The translations under genes were made by a program, and so were the position numbers. A stretch of DNA of 64,000 bases from Steromphala cineraria (lineage: Eukaryota > Mollusca > Gastropoda > Trochida > Trochidae): the NCBI GenBank assembly GCA_916613615.1, contig OU744732.1, positions 31,630,673-31,694,672 of the forward strand, given 5' to 3'. Position 1 is the stretch's first letter. Each line of letters opens with the position of its first letter. This document shows positions 1 to 11,600 of this stretch, piece after piece. The notes below the pieces were generated by a model. The model was not told where the DNA came from and did not search any database. It was given only the letters and a program-made list of their open reading frames with translations.

Positions 1-3000
1 ATCAATGCAAGTAATTGATTACCATTTCAACATCAAATTATTATCTATTCATTATCTTTACAAATTGGTAGCTTTTGTATCTTTTAATACTTTGGATATT
101 ATTTTAATACTGTTTATCATCACTATTTTAACGCTTAGTGACTATTATTATGAACATTTTAGCGTGGCGGTTAACAACATAACGACTATGACATCACTTT
201 TACGATCAAGACAGGAATAAACTTCTTGACATCTTCTGACATTGTAATACTTGTCCATAACATAACATCTATAACTGACATCTGCTTTATATTATTGAGA
301 GTGTTTTAGTTATGGTGCGTTTTGCTAGTTTGTCTGTTTAATTTTAACTCATTGTTTTCCAATAGTTTTCCAAACAGTGATGTTATGATAACAACACACT
401 ATCCATAATGGCTGCCAGTTGATTATCTGACATGTTGATGGTATGACGACTTATTATGTGCGTTAATTTGTATTTTATGAATTATTTATTGAGATCAAAT
501 TCTCACATTTCTACAAGAGAATTTGTAACTTGTGAGTGCCAAATTTACACTTTTTAATTATTTGCCTGTTCAATGTAACATTTTATTGATGTTTGCTTTT
601 TGTTTGTCTATATATGTGTATTCAGTTTGTGTTGGCATAACCGGTAATACATGATGACTTTTCAGACTATTTAAGATAAATTCTTTTATTTATCAAACTT
701 AACCCAAAACATACCCATTTTCAGCATTTTCATGTATTTCTGAAATAAAACTGTAAAATCACCAAAAAAAGATTATTTTGGAAAAGATTGGACATCTTTG
801 TATCGTGACAAACAATTTAGAAAGATTTCCTTGAATTTAGTGCTGGGTTCTTTAGGATTAGTTTGTCAAAGATCAAGTTTAAGATCAAATAGCGCAACCA
901 TTGGTGCTGAGAGATTTTAGGCATTCTGGAACATGCTTTAATTATATTTTATTTTCGTGTTTGATTTGTCTCTTTAAGTTAGATTTAAACCAAAAGAGAG
1001 TTTATTCTGTACTTACCCTATACATTTATTTATTCTAGAAATGGCAAGACTGGTGCCATATATCATTTCAAGCCTGTGTCCTGTTCCACAATACACTCAC
1101 AAAATCGACTGTAAGGCTACAATTGATAATAAATATTATTATGTGTGAAATTTTCGGGCAATCCTAGGTCAATATTGTTTTCCTCGGGTCTATAAAAACA
1201 GGTATTGACCTCATCACCAGTCTATAATTGTATAATATTAAAACAATTGGTTACAATTTACTGTAACTCTACAAGTGCTTACTGGAATTACACCCTTCCC
1301 AGTAAAGCTTTGCCCCTTCATTACTTGCTTTTAGTGCTATGTTAAAAAAATTGTTTTAGTATCATTATCATGAAAGAAAATTCAGAGTTTTACTCTTTTC
1401 TTATGTTAATTTTTTAAATGCTTTTAGTACCATATTCAAGATTATTGTTACTGTGCCATATTCAAGAATGTTGATCTGATTGCCATGATTTATTTAGTGA
1501 AAAACAGGCAGACAATTTATCAGTAATTTTTGTTACTATTTGATTTGTTATTTTATGAAAAAAGTGAGAAAATTTAGTTATTTTATATCTCTGAGAAAAA
1601 GATATCAAATATTTCATTTCATTAAAGAGACATTTAGGGTTTTATTATGTTCTTAAACATTTTCTGCAATCTTCTGAAATAGAATAAGTTTAAAATGTGA
1701 ATTTGCATAGTGAGCTGCTTGTGTTGTATTCAATGAATGTTTTTGTTTCCTTTCACAGTTTCTTTTTTATTTATTACTGGATTGTTTTTAGTTTTGTTTA
1801 TTTTAATTCAAAAGGAAAGACATGTTTGAAGAAGAACACAAAACATGATAGTTTGATGTAATACTGGAGAACAATATTGGAAAAGAGAAATGCTTTAGAA
1901 AGTGATATTGACGGCAAAGTTAATTTCCTATGACAGAAATACAATGTTAAAGAGCCACTTCGTGAGTTGTTAATGAATAGTGTCATTTGATGTAAAAGCA
2001 TCAACTATTGCAGGAAAATATAATTTTAGAGCCAATCACAGTTGAAAAATAACATAAGGCAGGATCAAAGACTTGACTATGATTAAAAGAAAACGGCAAT
2101 GATCCACATCAGATATACATAATTTTGGAAACTAAACCAAAGCAGGCAGAATAAAAGCAAAAATGACTGTTATAAGATTTTCTTTGAAAACAAGAATTTA
2201 TCTTATGATTGTCATTTGGGGATGAATATGTAAATTATTTAAAAATTAGATCACTAATTACTATGTTTGTATTAAAGGAAAACAATATGTGCTGAAAATC
2301 ACGGAGTGGCGCTTTAATGTTGATGGGATGCTAAACGAATGTCATCTTATTATGTGCTTTGATCAAGTCAAAATGATTGTGAGAAATATTGTTTTATGTC
2401 AATGATCGATACTGATATATATAGTTAATTGCATATTAGTGTGCAATAGAATGTACTAACAAGGTGAATCACATGTGCAATTATATGTTTTGTCTCAGTG
2501 GCATTATAATGTAGATGATTTGGAGTTATCTCCCTTACCAACCTTGGATAATTTGGTTAGTTCCCTTCCTAACCATGAGTTATTAGGTCACCTTAGTTCA
2601 GTTAATTGCTGTGTATGAAAATGTTCTCACTGCCATTAATTGGCCGTTAGAAAACATTCTAAAAATGAAATACAATATGTAAATGCTTGAAAACATTTGA
2701 AAAATCAAATCTTCTGTTTGAGTTTAGTGATCTTTGAAATGTTAGGAATTGTTTTTCTTTTTTTGGTTGTGAAAGGAATATGTCTTTTCTTGAAATACTG
2801 AAGATATTATGAATTAATTTAGTTTATTGTTCTGTAAATCTGTATGTAACCAAACTTTCCTAGGTATGAAGGGATATATATTTAGAAACCCTTTTATTTC
2901 TAAAAACATGCAAATATTGGTGTACGCACATGATTATTTATGTAATTTTATTGATTCATGGAAGATCTCTCGTTAAAAAAAAAGTCAATTTAATCTGTCT

Positions 3001-3640
3001 CCATCATTTAGAGCACTAACCAGAATTTTATGTTCTTTCTCTTTATTGTAATACTTTTATTTAAAAGATACAATTTTGGTCAGTCAGAAAAAAATCAAAC
3101 CGAGATCAAGAATTAGACTTCCTTGACGGCAGCTGATCTGTTTTAAATCATTTACAAGAAAACTAAGAATATGATGACTGTTTCTTGTTTTTTATGACAA
3201 TTTAATCAAGAAACAATACCATTTATTGAACAGTGTCCTTGTGTATTGCCAGGCTTAGCCTTGCATATTATCTATGTATTCAGATTGTGTTGCTTGCTTA
3301 GTTCCCCTCAACATTTGATTAAAGGAAACTATCATTAGGCAAGAGTTGAGCACAAAAGTTGTTGTAAGAAAAATATATCAAAAACATTCTGAGATATTGA
3401 AAAAGAAATAATCTAACGACATCAAATATTTCAGATGAACCATTGGGATTTATGATTCAAGCTATTTGTCTTCAAATTTCTGATTTCAATATTGGACATC
3501 TTTGGCACATTCGATGGCACTTTTAGACATCAAGTTACCAATGGCTGATAAGTGCATAGCTCAATGGTAGTTTCCTTAGATACGTGTTGAAAGTGAATAG
3601 TTTGATGATAATTTCTGATTGTTTTATTGCGTATGATTAG
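1..3640. other. Intergenic DNA, no gene recognised
   Basis: AT-rich sequence with frequent stops in all frames. The longest open frames are about 70 codons and resemble no family I know. No convincing exon with matching splice sites was seen. A short phrase near 520-535 recurs near 3690-3705 (shared 'gtaacttgtgagt' with similar flanks), which suggests remnants of one repeat family. The interval could include the untranslated end of a gene lying outside the window; nothing here proves or excludes that. Confidence 0.5.
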
Positions 3641-4133
3641 TTTTGTTATCACAAGACGGCTCACTCTTCTGCAGGAGAGCTTGTAACTTGTGAGTTGTTG
3701 ACTGTGATAAAGAGTTTACGTGTTTCTATGTTACCTCACGTCCTGGGAGCCACGCCCTGGAACATGTCATCTCCATAGATATGTGAAATCAGATTTACCA
3801 TGATGCTTGAAATAGCTCACTCAAGATACACTTGCGAACTTTTGTACTGTGGTTGTTGGGCTTCCAGGGGTCCAAAATATTGGACTCGAGTACTCGAGGG
3901 ATTTGACTCGACTCGGATCCGAAAACCCGAAATTTCTCCATAGATACTTGAAATTGAATTTGACATGATGCTTAAAATAGCTCATTCAAGATACACTAGT
4001 GTTATTTGTGAACTTTTATACTGTGTTGTTAAGGCTTTCAAAATATTGGACTCAAGTCCTCGAGGGGTTTGACTCGACTCAGAATATCTAAAATTTCTCC
4101 ATAGATTTCTTGAAATCCGGTTGACAATGATGC

Positions 4134-4631
4134 TTAAAGAGACACAGAGTATGTTGATAGGATCACATATGTCAAATTTTGAAATCGATGTTATTACATC
4201 GGGAACCACTAACTGTTACTGAAAATAACAAGTTAAAAATCATTCAGTACATTAGAGCGAAAATACGGCCATTCAAAGTCGGGATTTTGATCGAAAACCG
4301 GACAATGTGGCTCGAGTGGCGCGCGCAAGTTCGCCAAACGTAATTTTGAAACCTTGTCATCAGCTGACAGGAAGATATATTCGATCCGATAGTGTTTATT
4401 AGGTATTGTAATTAATAGGTAGATTAATTGGATGCATAATTTCGAATATTAAACGTATTTGAGATGTTTTCTTGATTTTTCCATAGAATCAAGCATTTAA
4501 GAGATAATATGCATAAATGGATATATTAGCAAATCCAGTGATGGGATATGAACTTCAATCAGCATATTAGATATTTTGTAGCTTATCAAAACCAAATAAA
4601 ATTTTAAGAAAGATACTCTGTGTCACTTTAA
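4134..4631 (+). mobile_element. TTAA-flanked MITE, family A, copy 1 (498 bp)
   Basis: Both ends carry TTAA followed by an imperfect inverted repeat of about 15 bp, AG(A/T)GACACAGAGTAT. The same ~500-bp sequence recurs reversed at 12201-12686 and in this orientation, left-truncated, at 31054-31504, which fixes the boundaries. TTAA target sites are typical of piggyBac-type transposons, so this is probably a non-autonomous piggyBac-like element. No transposase frame is present. It interrupts the TCGAG-rich repeat locus, so it inserted later than that repeat. Confidence 0.8.
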
Positions 4632-4794
4632 AGAAAGTCACTTAAGATACACTTGTGTTTTTGTGAACTTCTATACTGTGGTCTGGGGCTTCAATGGGTC
4701 AAAAATATTAGACTCGAGTACTCGAGGGGTTAGACTTGACTCGGATCCAATACCCGAAATTCTTATATTTAACTAAGAGATAATGTAATTCTTT

Positions 4795-5133
4795 TTCAGC
4801 GCAGATAGTATCGCAATCGACCTATTTAGCGCCCTGGGTGTTTAAAAAATTGGAAAGAGGGGGCGCTTATTAAAATGTGTTATCATTCAGACGATTGATA
4901 AAAATGTTTGTATATTCTTGATCTGCATATAGTTTTAAGCAAAAAGTTACAAATCCAATTACCCTGATTAAAAAGGAGGACTAAAATCAAGTCTTCAAAC
5001 CAATTTTTATGTAAAATTTCATAGGTTTGTCTTATAAGGTATGCCTTGAGAGGGGGTACTTAATGTTTTTTGAGTTAAAAGCATCGTAAGGGGGCGCTTA
5101 TAGGGAGAGTGCGCTTATTACGTCGAATACAGT
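4795..5133. mobile_element. Degenerate MITE with GCGCTTATT-type ends
   Basis: The left part reads tagtatcg..cctatttagcgccct and the right end reads gcgcttattacgtcgaatacagta, which is the inverted counterpart with many changes. An extra internal gggggcgctta occurs near 4860 and near 5092. The ends resemble those of the better preserved elements at 34735-35022 and 44873-45118. No coding capacity. Confidence 0.55.
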
Positions 5134-5480
5134 AAGAGATCATGTAATTGTGGTTCAGCCCAGATGTCACACACACATATGATGAGTTATACATGGTCAT
5201 GTACAGAATATTTTGACAACATTGTCTTGAAATGTCATCTAACTTCTCACATCACAGACAAACAGTCCAAGATAGCTTGAATAAGTAACAGTTACCTCCC
5301 CTTGAGTCCAAGAAATGGACACAAAATAGCTCGACCCGACTCGGGCTCGAGCATTTGAGTACCCGTGGAAGCCCATATCTCTCTCCATTGACTAGTAAAA
5401 GTGTGTTTGCCATGATTTATAAAATAGCACTCTCAAGATACGCTTGTGTTATTTATGAATCTTTCTACTGTGGTCGTTGT

Positions 5481-8416
5481 GAATAAATTGAGAAGCATGT
5501 TTATTATATGTTGTATGGCCGGTGATACTGATGTCATATTCAGTTTGTAGAACAAATGTGTTTTCACAACTCAAGGGTCAAGGTTATGACATGCTACCAT
5601 GCCGTGGTTTCCAGGGTAGATTCTTCACTGACTGTTAAGTCTGTTGCCATCCACAAAAAAATTCTATTCCTGATGTTTCTCAGCCTGATCTTAGCCTTAG
5701 TAAATCCTCAAGAATGGAAATATGAACAATTGAACTCTAGGAACTCTTTACACTGAAATTTTGCCTTCTTTGATCAAAATGATTCCAATCAATGATGTTG
5801 GATTATTCAAAAAGTCAGATACTGAGTACATATATTTATATGAATTTTTAACATGGAATAATTGCTAATTTGATGGCAAATTTAGAAATAGAAAATAACT
5901 TTTTCGAAGAAAAGTTTTGAACAAGGTTGAGAAACACCGAGAGAAAGTGGACAGCAAAAATTCTGTCTGTGTGTCTGTGTGCATTCCATACTGGTGGCTC
6001 ATCAAAACTCTACATTTGAATCAGTTTCAAATTTTGCTTGCGGGTTCTTGAATAATCTGAATAGCTTATCTTCTACTGCAGATAAAACTAAGATTGTGTT
6101 CATGGGGTACTGCAGTAGTTTACCTATATTCAAGTTGAAATTCACCTATATTTGTGACATTGATCTGTTTAAACAGTCAAGGCTGGCGACCAACATAGCA
6201 TAAGTAGCAGCCATATTGTTGTCTTGTAATGAGTTCAACTCTGTTAAAGTAAATCATTATGACAACGGAAATAAATTTTATCTTTATAGGCAGCCTAAAA
6301 CATGTATCAAAGAAATATTCAAGATAAAAAGTTGTTTTATCGAGACCCTTGTCTTTATTTTTTTCACTTAGTTTTGTTTTAAGCCAGCCATTTTCTTGAA
6401 TAAATAAACTTTTAAATTGATTTGTTTTTAATTTTCAAAGAAAGATCAATCTGGCTAACAATTGTATTATCTTATTGCTGAACTCTGCTATACAGTAAAA
6501 TGAACAGTACTTTTGAAAGTACCAAATTTCACTGGTGTAGGCCAATCAAATGAGAATTGTATTATCCATTTGGCTTAAGGTTTAAATATATCTATTCAAA
6601 ATCAAGAATGGCTCTAGATGGTTTTCAATAATATTCATGTTATGGTCTGATGAAGCCAGTATGGGGATACACACTGTTGGGCTGTCATGATACAATCCAT
6701 ATTCTTTGATTTTGGAGTCTTTGAAAATCCGAAATGTACCAATGACTTACAGTATTGGTTTGAAAAATTTGATGAATTCTTTCATACAAAAATGGATTTG
6801 TTTACATTTACAATTAAATTTGAGTCAATTTTCAATGTTTCAATTATCGTTCAAGCATATTGTGACATCACTGCTATGTACGAGTTCTGAGCTCAATGTC
6901 ACTGCAATGTCAATGAACCCGACAGACAGACAGATGAACAGACGTATGTCACAGGTATAAGAGCAGACGTGCAAACTGCCGCAAGTATATCGCAGACAAT
7001 ATGGCTTTACTCCTGTTGATCTGTTTGAGATTTACAATTGACGGGATTTTCTACCATATTTTTATACATATTGTTTATAGTTTTATCAGCTGTTATTTCA
7101 TCTGAGTCTGCAAGAGATGCAACCAGATTGAAATTTTTTAATAAAGATTGTTTCTGCTTCTGAATCTTGTTTTGTTATTTTTCATGAAAAGTAGATCTAT
7201 CTGTTTTGGCTTAGGGCAATTGAAGTTTAAAATTCTATATGTTCATTTACAAACATTCATATCTACACGTAATAAAAAAACATGTCATCATATCATTTTT
7301 GTGTGTTAAAACTAGAAATATTTTTGGCCTAAATGAAGATTTAAGGGGTGTATTTTTGGGAAGGTGAAACACAATCTTCACACCAAGAACAAGTCTATAC
7401 ACATGAAGTCAAGTTTTTTTTTCCAAATTCTCTTAGTGCTAAGATAGTCCTACTTAATACTGGTATATCTAATTAATCATTTAGTACAATAGTCCTTACC
7501 GGGATTAAAATTACAAGGACCAAACTTTCATGAAAGAATGATGATGCCTTACTACTATCTTAGCGCCAAGAGGACTTGAAAGTCTCTCAAGATCTTTTCA
7601 ATAGCAACACAAAGTGATGTAAGCGGACTTAAAAAAAAAGAAATCATATTCATCCGATCGGATGTACATGTTTATTTACATACCGGTATATACACATTTA
7701 CACAGTGTAATAAAAAGACGCTGAACATTGACAGATAATATCAGCACTTATTCCTTACACAAAGTTATCCTTTTTATAACTACTTAAAGTTAAAGGAACC
7801 TTCTAAAGCATCCATCTTGAACATGAAATCATTTTCTCAGCAAGATTTGGCACAAAAGCATACATACATGCAAAACCTTTGTTAATGAAGACGTTATTAT
7901 CAAATAAATACAGGGAGTTTTGCCGACACATCACCAGCACTCGGTGGCCCATGTCACAGAAAGTTCAAAGTTATCAAAACAAATACTATTGCACCTTTGA
8001 AAACAGTTCATCACTTACATCAATTTTCCGTTATTTTTGTGTGAATTATATCCCTCAATACTGAAAAATCATGAACAATTGATTCAAAGTAACAACTGCT
8101 GACAAGTCCAACATTCATGATTAAGAGCATCAGATTTGATGTCACATAGTTACAAGCATAATGTCTCTGATTCCTTTGCAGTTTTGTTTAGCACTCATGA
8201 TAGTTTAAGCCCCATATCCAACATCAAACAAACATGATGCTTGTACAGTGGCGGATCAGGAGGGGAGGGTAAGGGGGTTCCAACCCCCTTTTTGATTTTC
8301 AAAAAAATAGCCAGCACAAACAGGTCAACTCCTAGGATGAACAAATCCCCTCAACTTCAAACTTCCTGGATCCTCATCTACAGATATTTCCACTGAGCTT
8401 GCAGGGTTGACCATAT
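5481..8416. other. Intergenic DNA and 3' flank of DHX36
   Basis: No supported gene. Small frames around 5556, 5979, 6687, 6706 and 7879 lack family features. A short (ACAG)n-like tract lies at about 6921-6950. At 8247-8310 the phrase CAGTGGCGGATCAGGAGG followed by a perfect short palindrome AAGGGGGTT..AACCCCCTT looks like a fragment of a widespread hAT-type MITE. On the minus strand AATAAA (plus TTTATT at 7671-7676) is a possible DHX36 polyadenylation signal. Confidence 0.5.
7671..7676 (-). terminator. Candidate poly(A) signal for DHX36
   Basis: AATAAA on the minus strand about 740 nt beyond the DHX36 stop codon. It is a reasonable 3' end, but AATAAA is common in AT-rich DNA and no transcript evidence is available. 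Confidence 0.3.
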
Positions 8417-8626
8417 CTACCAGCATTTATGATTGTGTTTACAATGTCGGTTGAAATTAGTACTGTGAGCTGTGACGGCACCAGACACGACCTGATCCTC
8501 GTCGGTTGTGATCAGGTCTGACATAGCTCTCATTAGGGCCCCCTCCTTCTCCGTCTCGCGCCAGTCAGTTGGTCCCGGTCTCGTGATCTTGTACTCCAGC
8601 AATTTGTCAAGCTCCTGTCTCAGGTC
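8417..8626 (-). CDS. DHX36: DHX36 coding exon 25 (last)
   Basis: 210 nt, 69 codons plus TAG, entered at phase 0 after CCCCAG. It encodes the C-terminal helix ([14 protein letters not shown]..) and a PxxxDW motif as in vertebrate DHX36. The final residues after DLITT are not conserved with human and end in HKCW. Confidence 0.92.
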   Translation of the reverse strand, partial: DLRQELDKLLEYKITRPGPTDWRETEKEGALMRAMSDLITTDEDQVVSGAVTAHSTNFNRHCKHNHKCW

Positions 8627-11600
8627 CTGGGGAGTAGAGGGAGAGGAGGATGTTAAAGGGATTGTTCTACCATAATATGGAAATTGAAATTAGGGGGGAA
8701 ATGGCTAATGCAATGCAGTGTATGAAATAAGCTCAAAAAGTATAGTCGGCAGAAAAGTGATATTTTGTACATTCTAAGTGGTAAAATTTAAGAAAATCTC
8801 AAAAGGTTACCAGCCCCGCAGCTGGTGGGCTGGCCTTATGTTTTACTGTGCATTGCCTGAAGCTGAAATAGTTACATTCTCTCCTAGAGAATAAGTCACT
8901 ACCTAGGCAATAGCAAATAAGATTAGACTGATTAATCAGTAGTTTTATGAATGATTATATAACCTAAAATGTATTACATTTTAATCTGGCAGTGAAGAAC
9001 TACAACTGTGTTTCAAAGTTATCTTCACCACTGTAAGATTATTACTTTTGATTGAATTTGATAAGACCTTGATTGGGCTAAATGTGTCCAAAAGTATTCC
9101 TCAGCTTACTACTTGGACAACAGATTAATAGATAGTCCAGGATACAAATACTAAGAGTTCTACCAACCTCCTGCTTTTAACATTTTAAGATGAATAGATA
9201 ATAAACTATCAAAATTTTAAGAGGATATTTGTCTTTTCTTGACAAATACAATGTTTATCTCATCGAGTGAGGAAGAATTTTTATATTTTCACAAGTGCCG
9301 CTGCCACTAGTGATGATATGGAACTTTTCTGCCTCACGAGATGAGATAAACATGATATTTGTCAAGAAAAGACAAATTTTCTATTTATTTTAAGATTAAA
9401 TTGTTGTATTTCTATTGAATCTGATGCACATTTACTTGTAGTCGGCTCCAAAGAGAGCCCCTCGCCAAGGCAACAACATGACGTCATGAGCATGTCATTG
9501 AGTCAGAGCATTGTTCGATGACGTCAGGTCATTGTTGTTATCAGTCACTAGTACCGTTTCATTGTTATTGTCACTAGTGACTGATGACATGGTTTATTTT
9601 CATTGATAGATCTCGGTATTTCACCACCAATCATATAATATTGTGAGTTCTCACCTTAACGAGCTGAGCAGTGGAAGGCGAAGCTTTGAAGATGATCCAG
9701 TCATCCACTGTGACAGTGTCCTGATCCCCGTCCTAGGAGAGAGATATAAAGGCATTACTGAGCAACACCTTTTGAAGTTTTCAACAACAAACAATCATAC
9801 AAATGGAATTTTGAATATGATGTAAAGAGTTACTAAGTTTTCTGGAGTTTCCCTTTCCATTTCAGAATTGGTCGAAATAAACTACCTAATCTGATCAATT
9901 TGATAATGAATTGAGTAGGGGTTGTAAAATATAAGTTCAGCAAAGGGCTTGCAAAAACCTTTAAGAAAGTCTCAAGCTTAAAGCATTAGTTATTGAATAC
10001 ATTACTTTATTGCCCACAAGGGCAACCACAAATCTCACTCAGGCAACCTTAAATATAGGCACTTGTGAAAAAAATATGCACTCTTCACAACTCACCCTGC
10101 CAAAGCCGATGTCACCACCAAAGAAGAGGAGTGGATACGGTGAAACCATCGTACAGTCATGAACGTACACCTGCAATAATAACATACACACCTTATAGTT
10201 TTCTTTATAGTAGTGCAAAGATTGCATGAAAGAGGTAACCTTTGGAATCGTTTTGTTAAGAGAATAGTTATTTGAAATTTGAATTGAACATTCAGAATTG
10301 CGTTTTAGAGCTTGGTTCAAGGGGGCCCTTAAACAATGGCATAGGGTGAAAACATCTTGGATAATCAATCCATCATAACCTTTATCAGCAATTAACTATG
10401 TGAACAACATTTCAGCTCTCTAGGACTTCTGTTTATGAGCAGAAGAAATAAAAGGTTTAAGGGTGTGGCCCGTATTAGAAAACAGGGTTATCAAATCTTA
10501 GAATCCTTAGCTATTCAAAAACAAAAACTGCAAATATGGACAAAAGAAAGATCCAAATTTCACCTGATTTAAAGTTAAGCTCTGGATCTCAGAAAGTGGT
10601 ACAGTATCACAATACAGGTAATCTATCCTCACCTTGGTCGTCTTCAGTTTGTGATAGTAGACCATCCACTTGGACTCAAAGAAGTTTTCTTTACAGTTGA
10701 CAGATTTAGGATGAACTTCTGCTTTCCCTTCGTGTCTAGTGTATAGGGACACCATCCTATAGGGGAAATATGTACCGGTATTATTCTAATGTAACAGTAT
10801 GTAGTGAATAATTATTTTATGTTGCACATGTGTAATATGTATCAGTCATTCCATCGGCTTCTAGATCAGTCATGTGACTTTGAAATGTGAAACTATTTTT
10901 TATTTTTAAGAAACATCATGTTTGCTACATTTACTGCTTCATCTCTTTACAGAATTGTGTAAGCATACCTTGAACATAAAGCAACAGTATCACACAATTT
11001 ATTTCTTAAATTTCCCGATTAAATATTAGATTATGACAAGTATATTATCTTCAGAGGGTCAAACATGTCATAACTAAGGATGGGTATTGTTCCTCATTTT
11101 TGTATTGCAATATATATTGCGATACAGAAAAGCGTCTTGCAATATGTTTGTACTTTTCAATTTCAAGAATTTGCATGCAATCTTTTTTAGATATGAGCAT
11201 TAAGATTGATCATCATTGCTCAGCTATAAGCTGTTTTGGAAAGGGATATTGTTAAATCACTGTTTATGACCTGTATACAGGCAATATGGCAATTTTTGAT
11301 GGAAATTGCTCATTTCAAATGTTTGATATACTGGCATTGAGAAGCGTGTACCGATTCGTATCATGTTATTCCTATATTGTAATATAGCGATATAACGACA
11401 ATACCTCGCATCCTTAGTCATAACCCAAACAGATGACAATGTGTGATAGAAGAAATTATCAAATATCAGAACTGATAGCAGTCATTTTAGTTCCAAAACC
11501 CCTAAATCATTTGAGATAAGGATAGAACTTTGTTACTCACAAGCTTGATGATGGGAATAATTCTAAAGGCATTTGTGGGCGAAAACTAAGTACCGTAATT

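Larger units (their letters stand above)
3780..5480. repeat. Diverged repeat locus with TCGAG-rich units, invaded by two other elements
   Basis: A unit beginning around 'tgatgcttgaaatagctcactcaagatacac' (split here across 3800-3832) and ending with a TCGAG/ACTCGAG-rich block occurs near 3800-3930, 3965-4080 and, split by an insertion, 4120-4133 plus 4632-4760; a further partial copy lies at 5410-5480. The outer edges read GGGCTTCCAGGGGTCC at 3857 and its near-complement ending at 5374. Edges with 'gggcttcca..gggta' and internal ACTCGAG palindromes recall hAT-type non-autonomous elements. A TTAA-flanked MITE sits inside one unit (4134-4631) and a GCGCTTATT-type MITE occupies 4795-5130. No coding frame is present. 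Confidence 0.6.

Noticed and set aside
3982..4209. Minus-strand 75-codon frame
   Set aside because: Lies within the TCGAG repeat and family A MITE end; no family features.
10039..10368. 109-codon minus frame as a separate gene
   Set aside because: Read-through of DHX36 exon 23 into both flanking introns; only 10096-10170 is coding.
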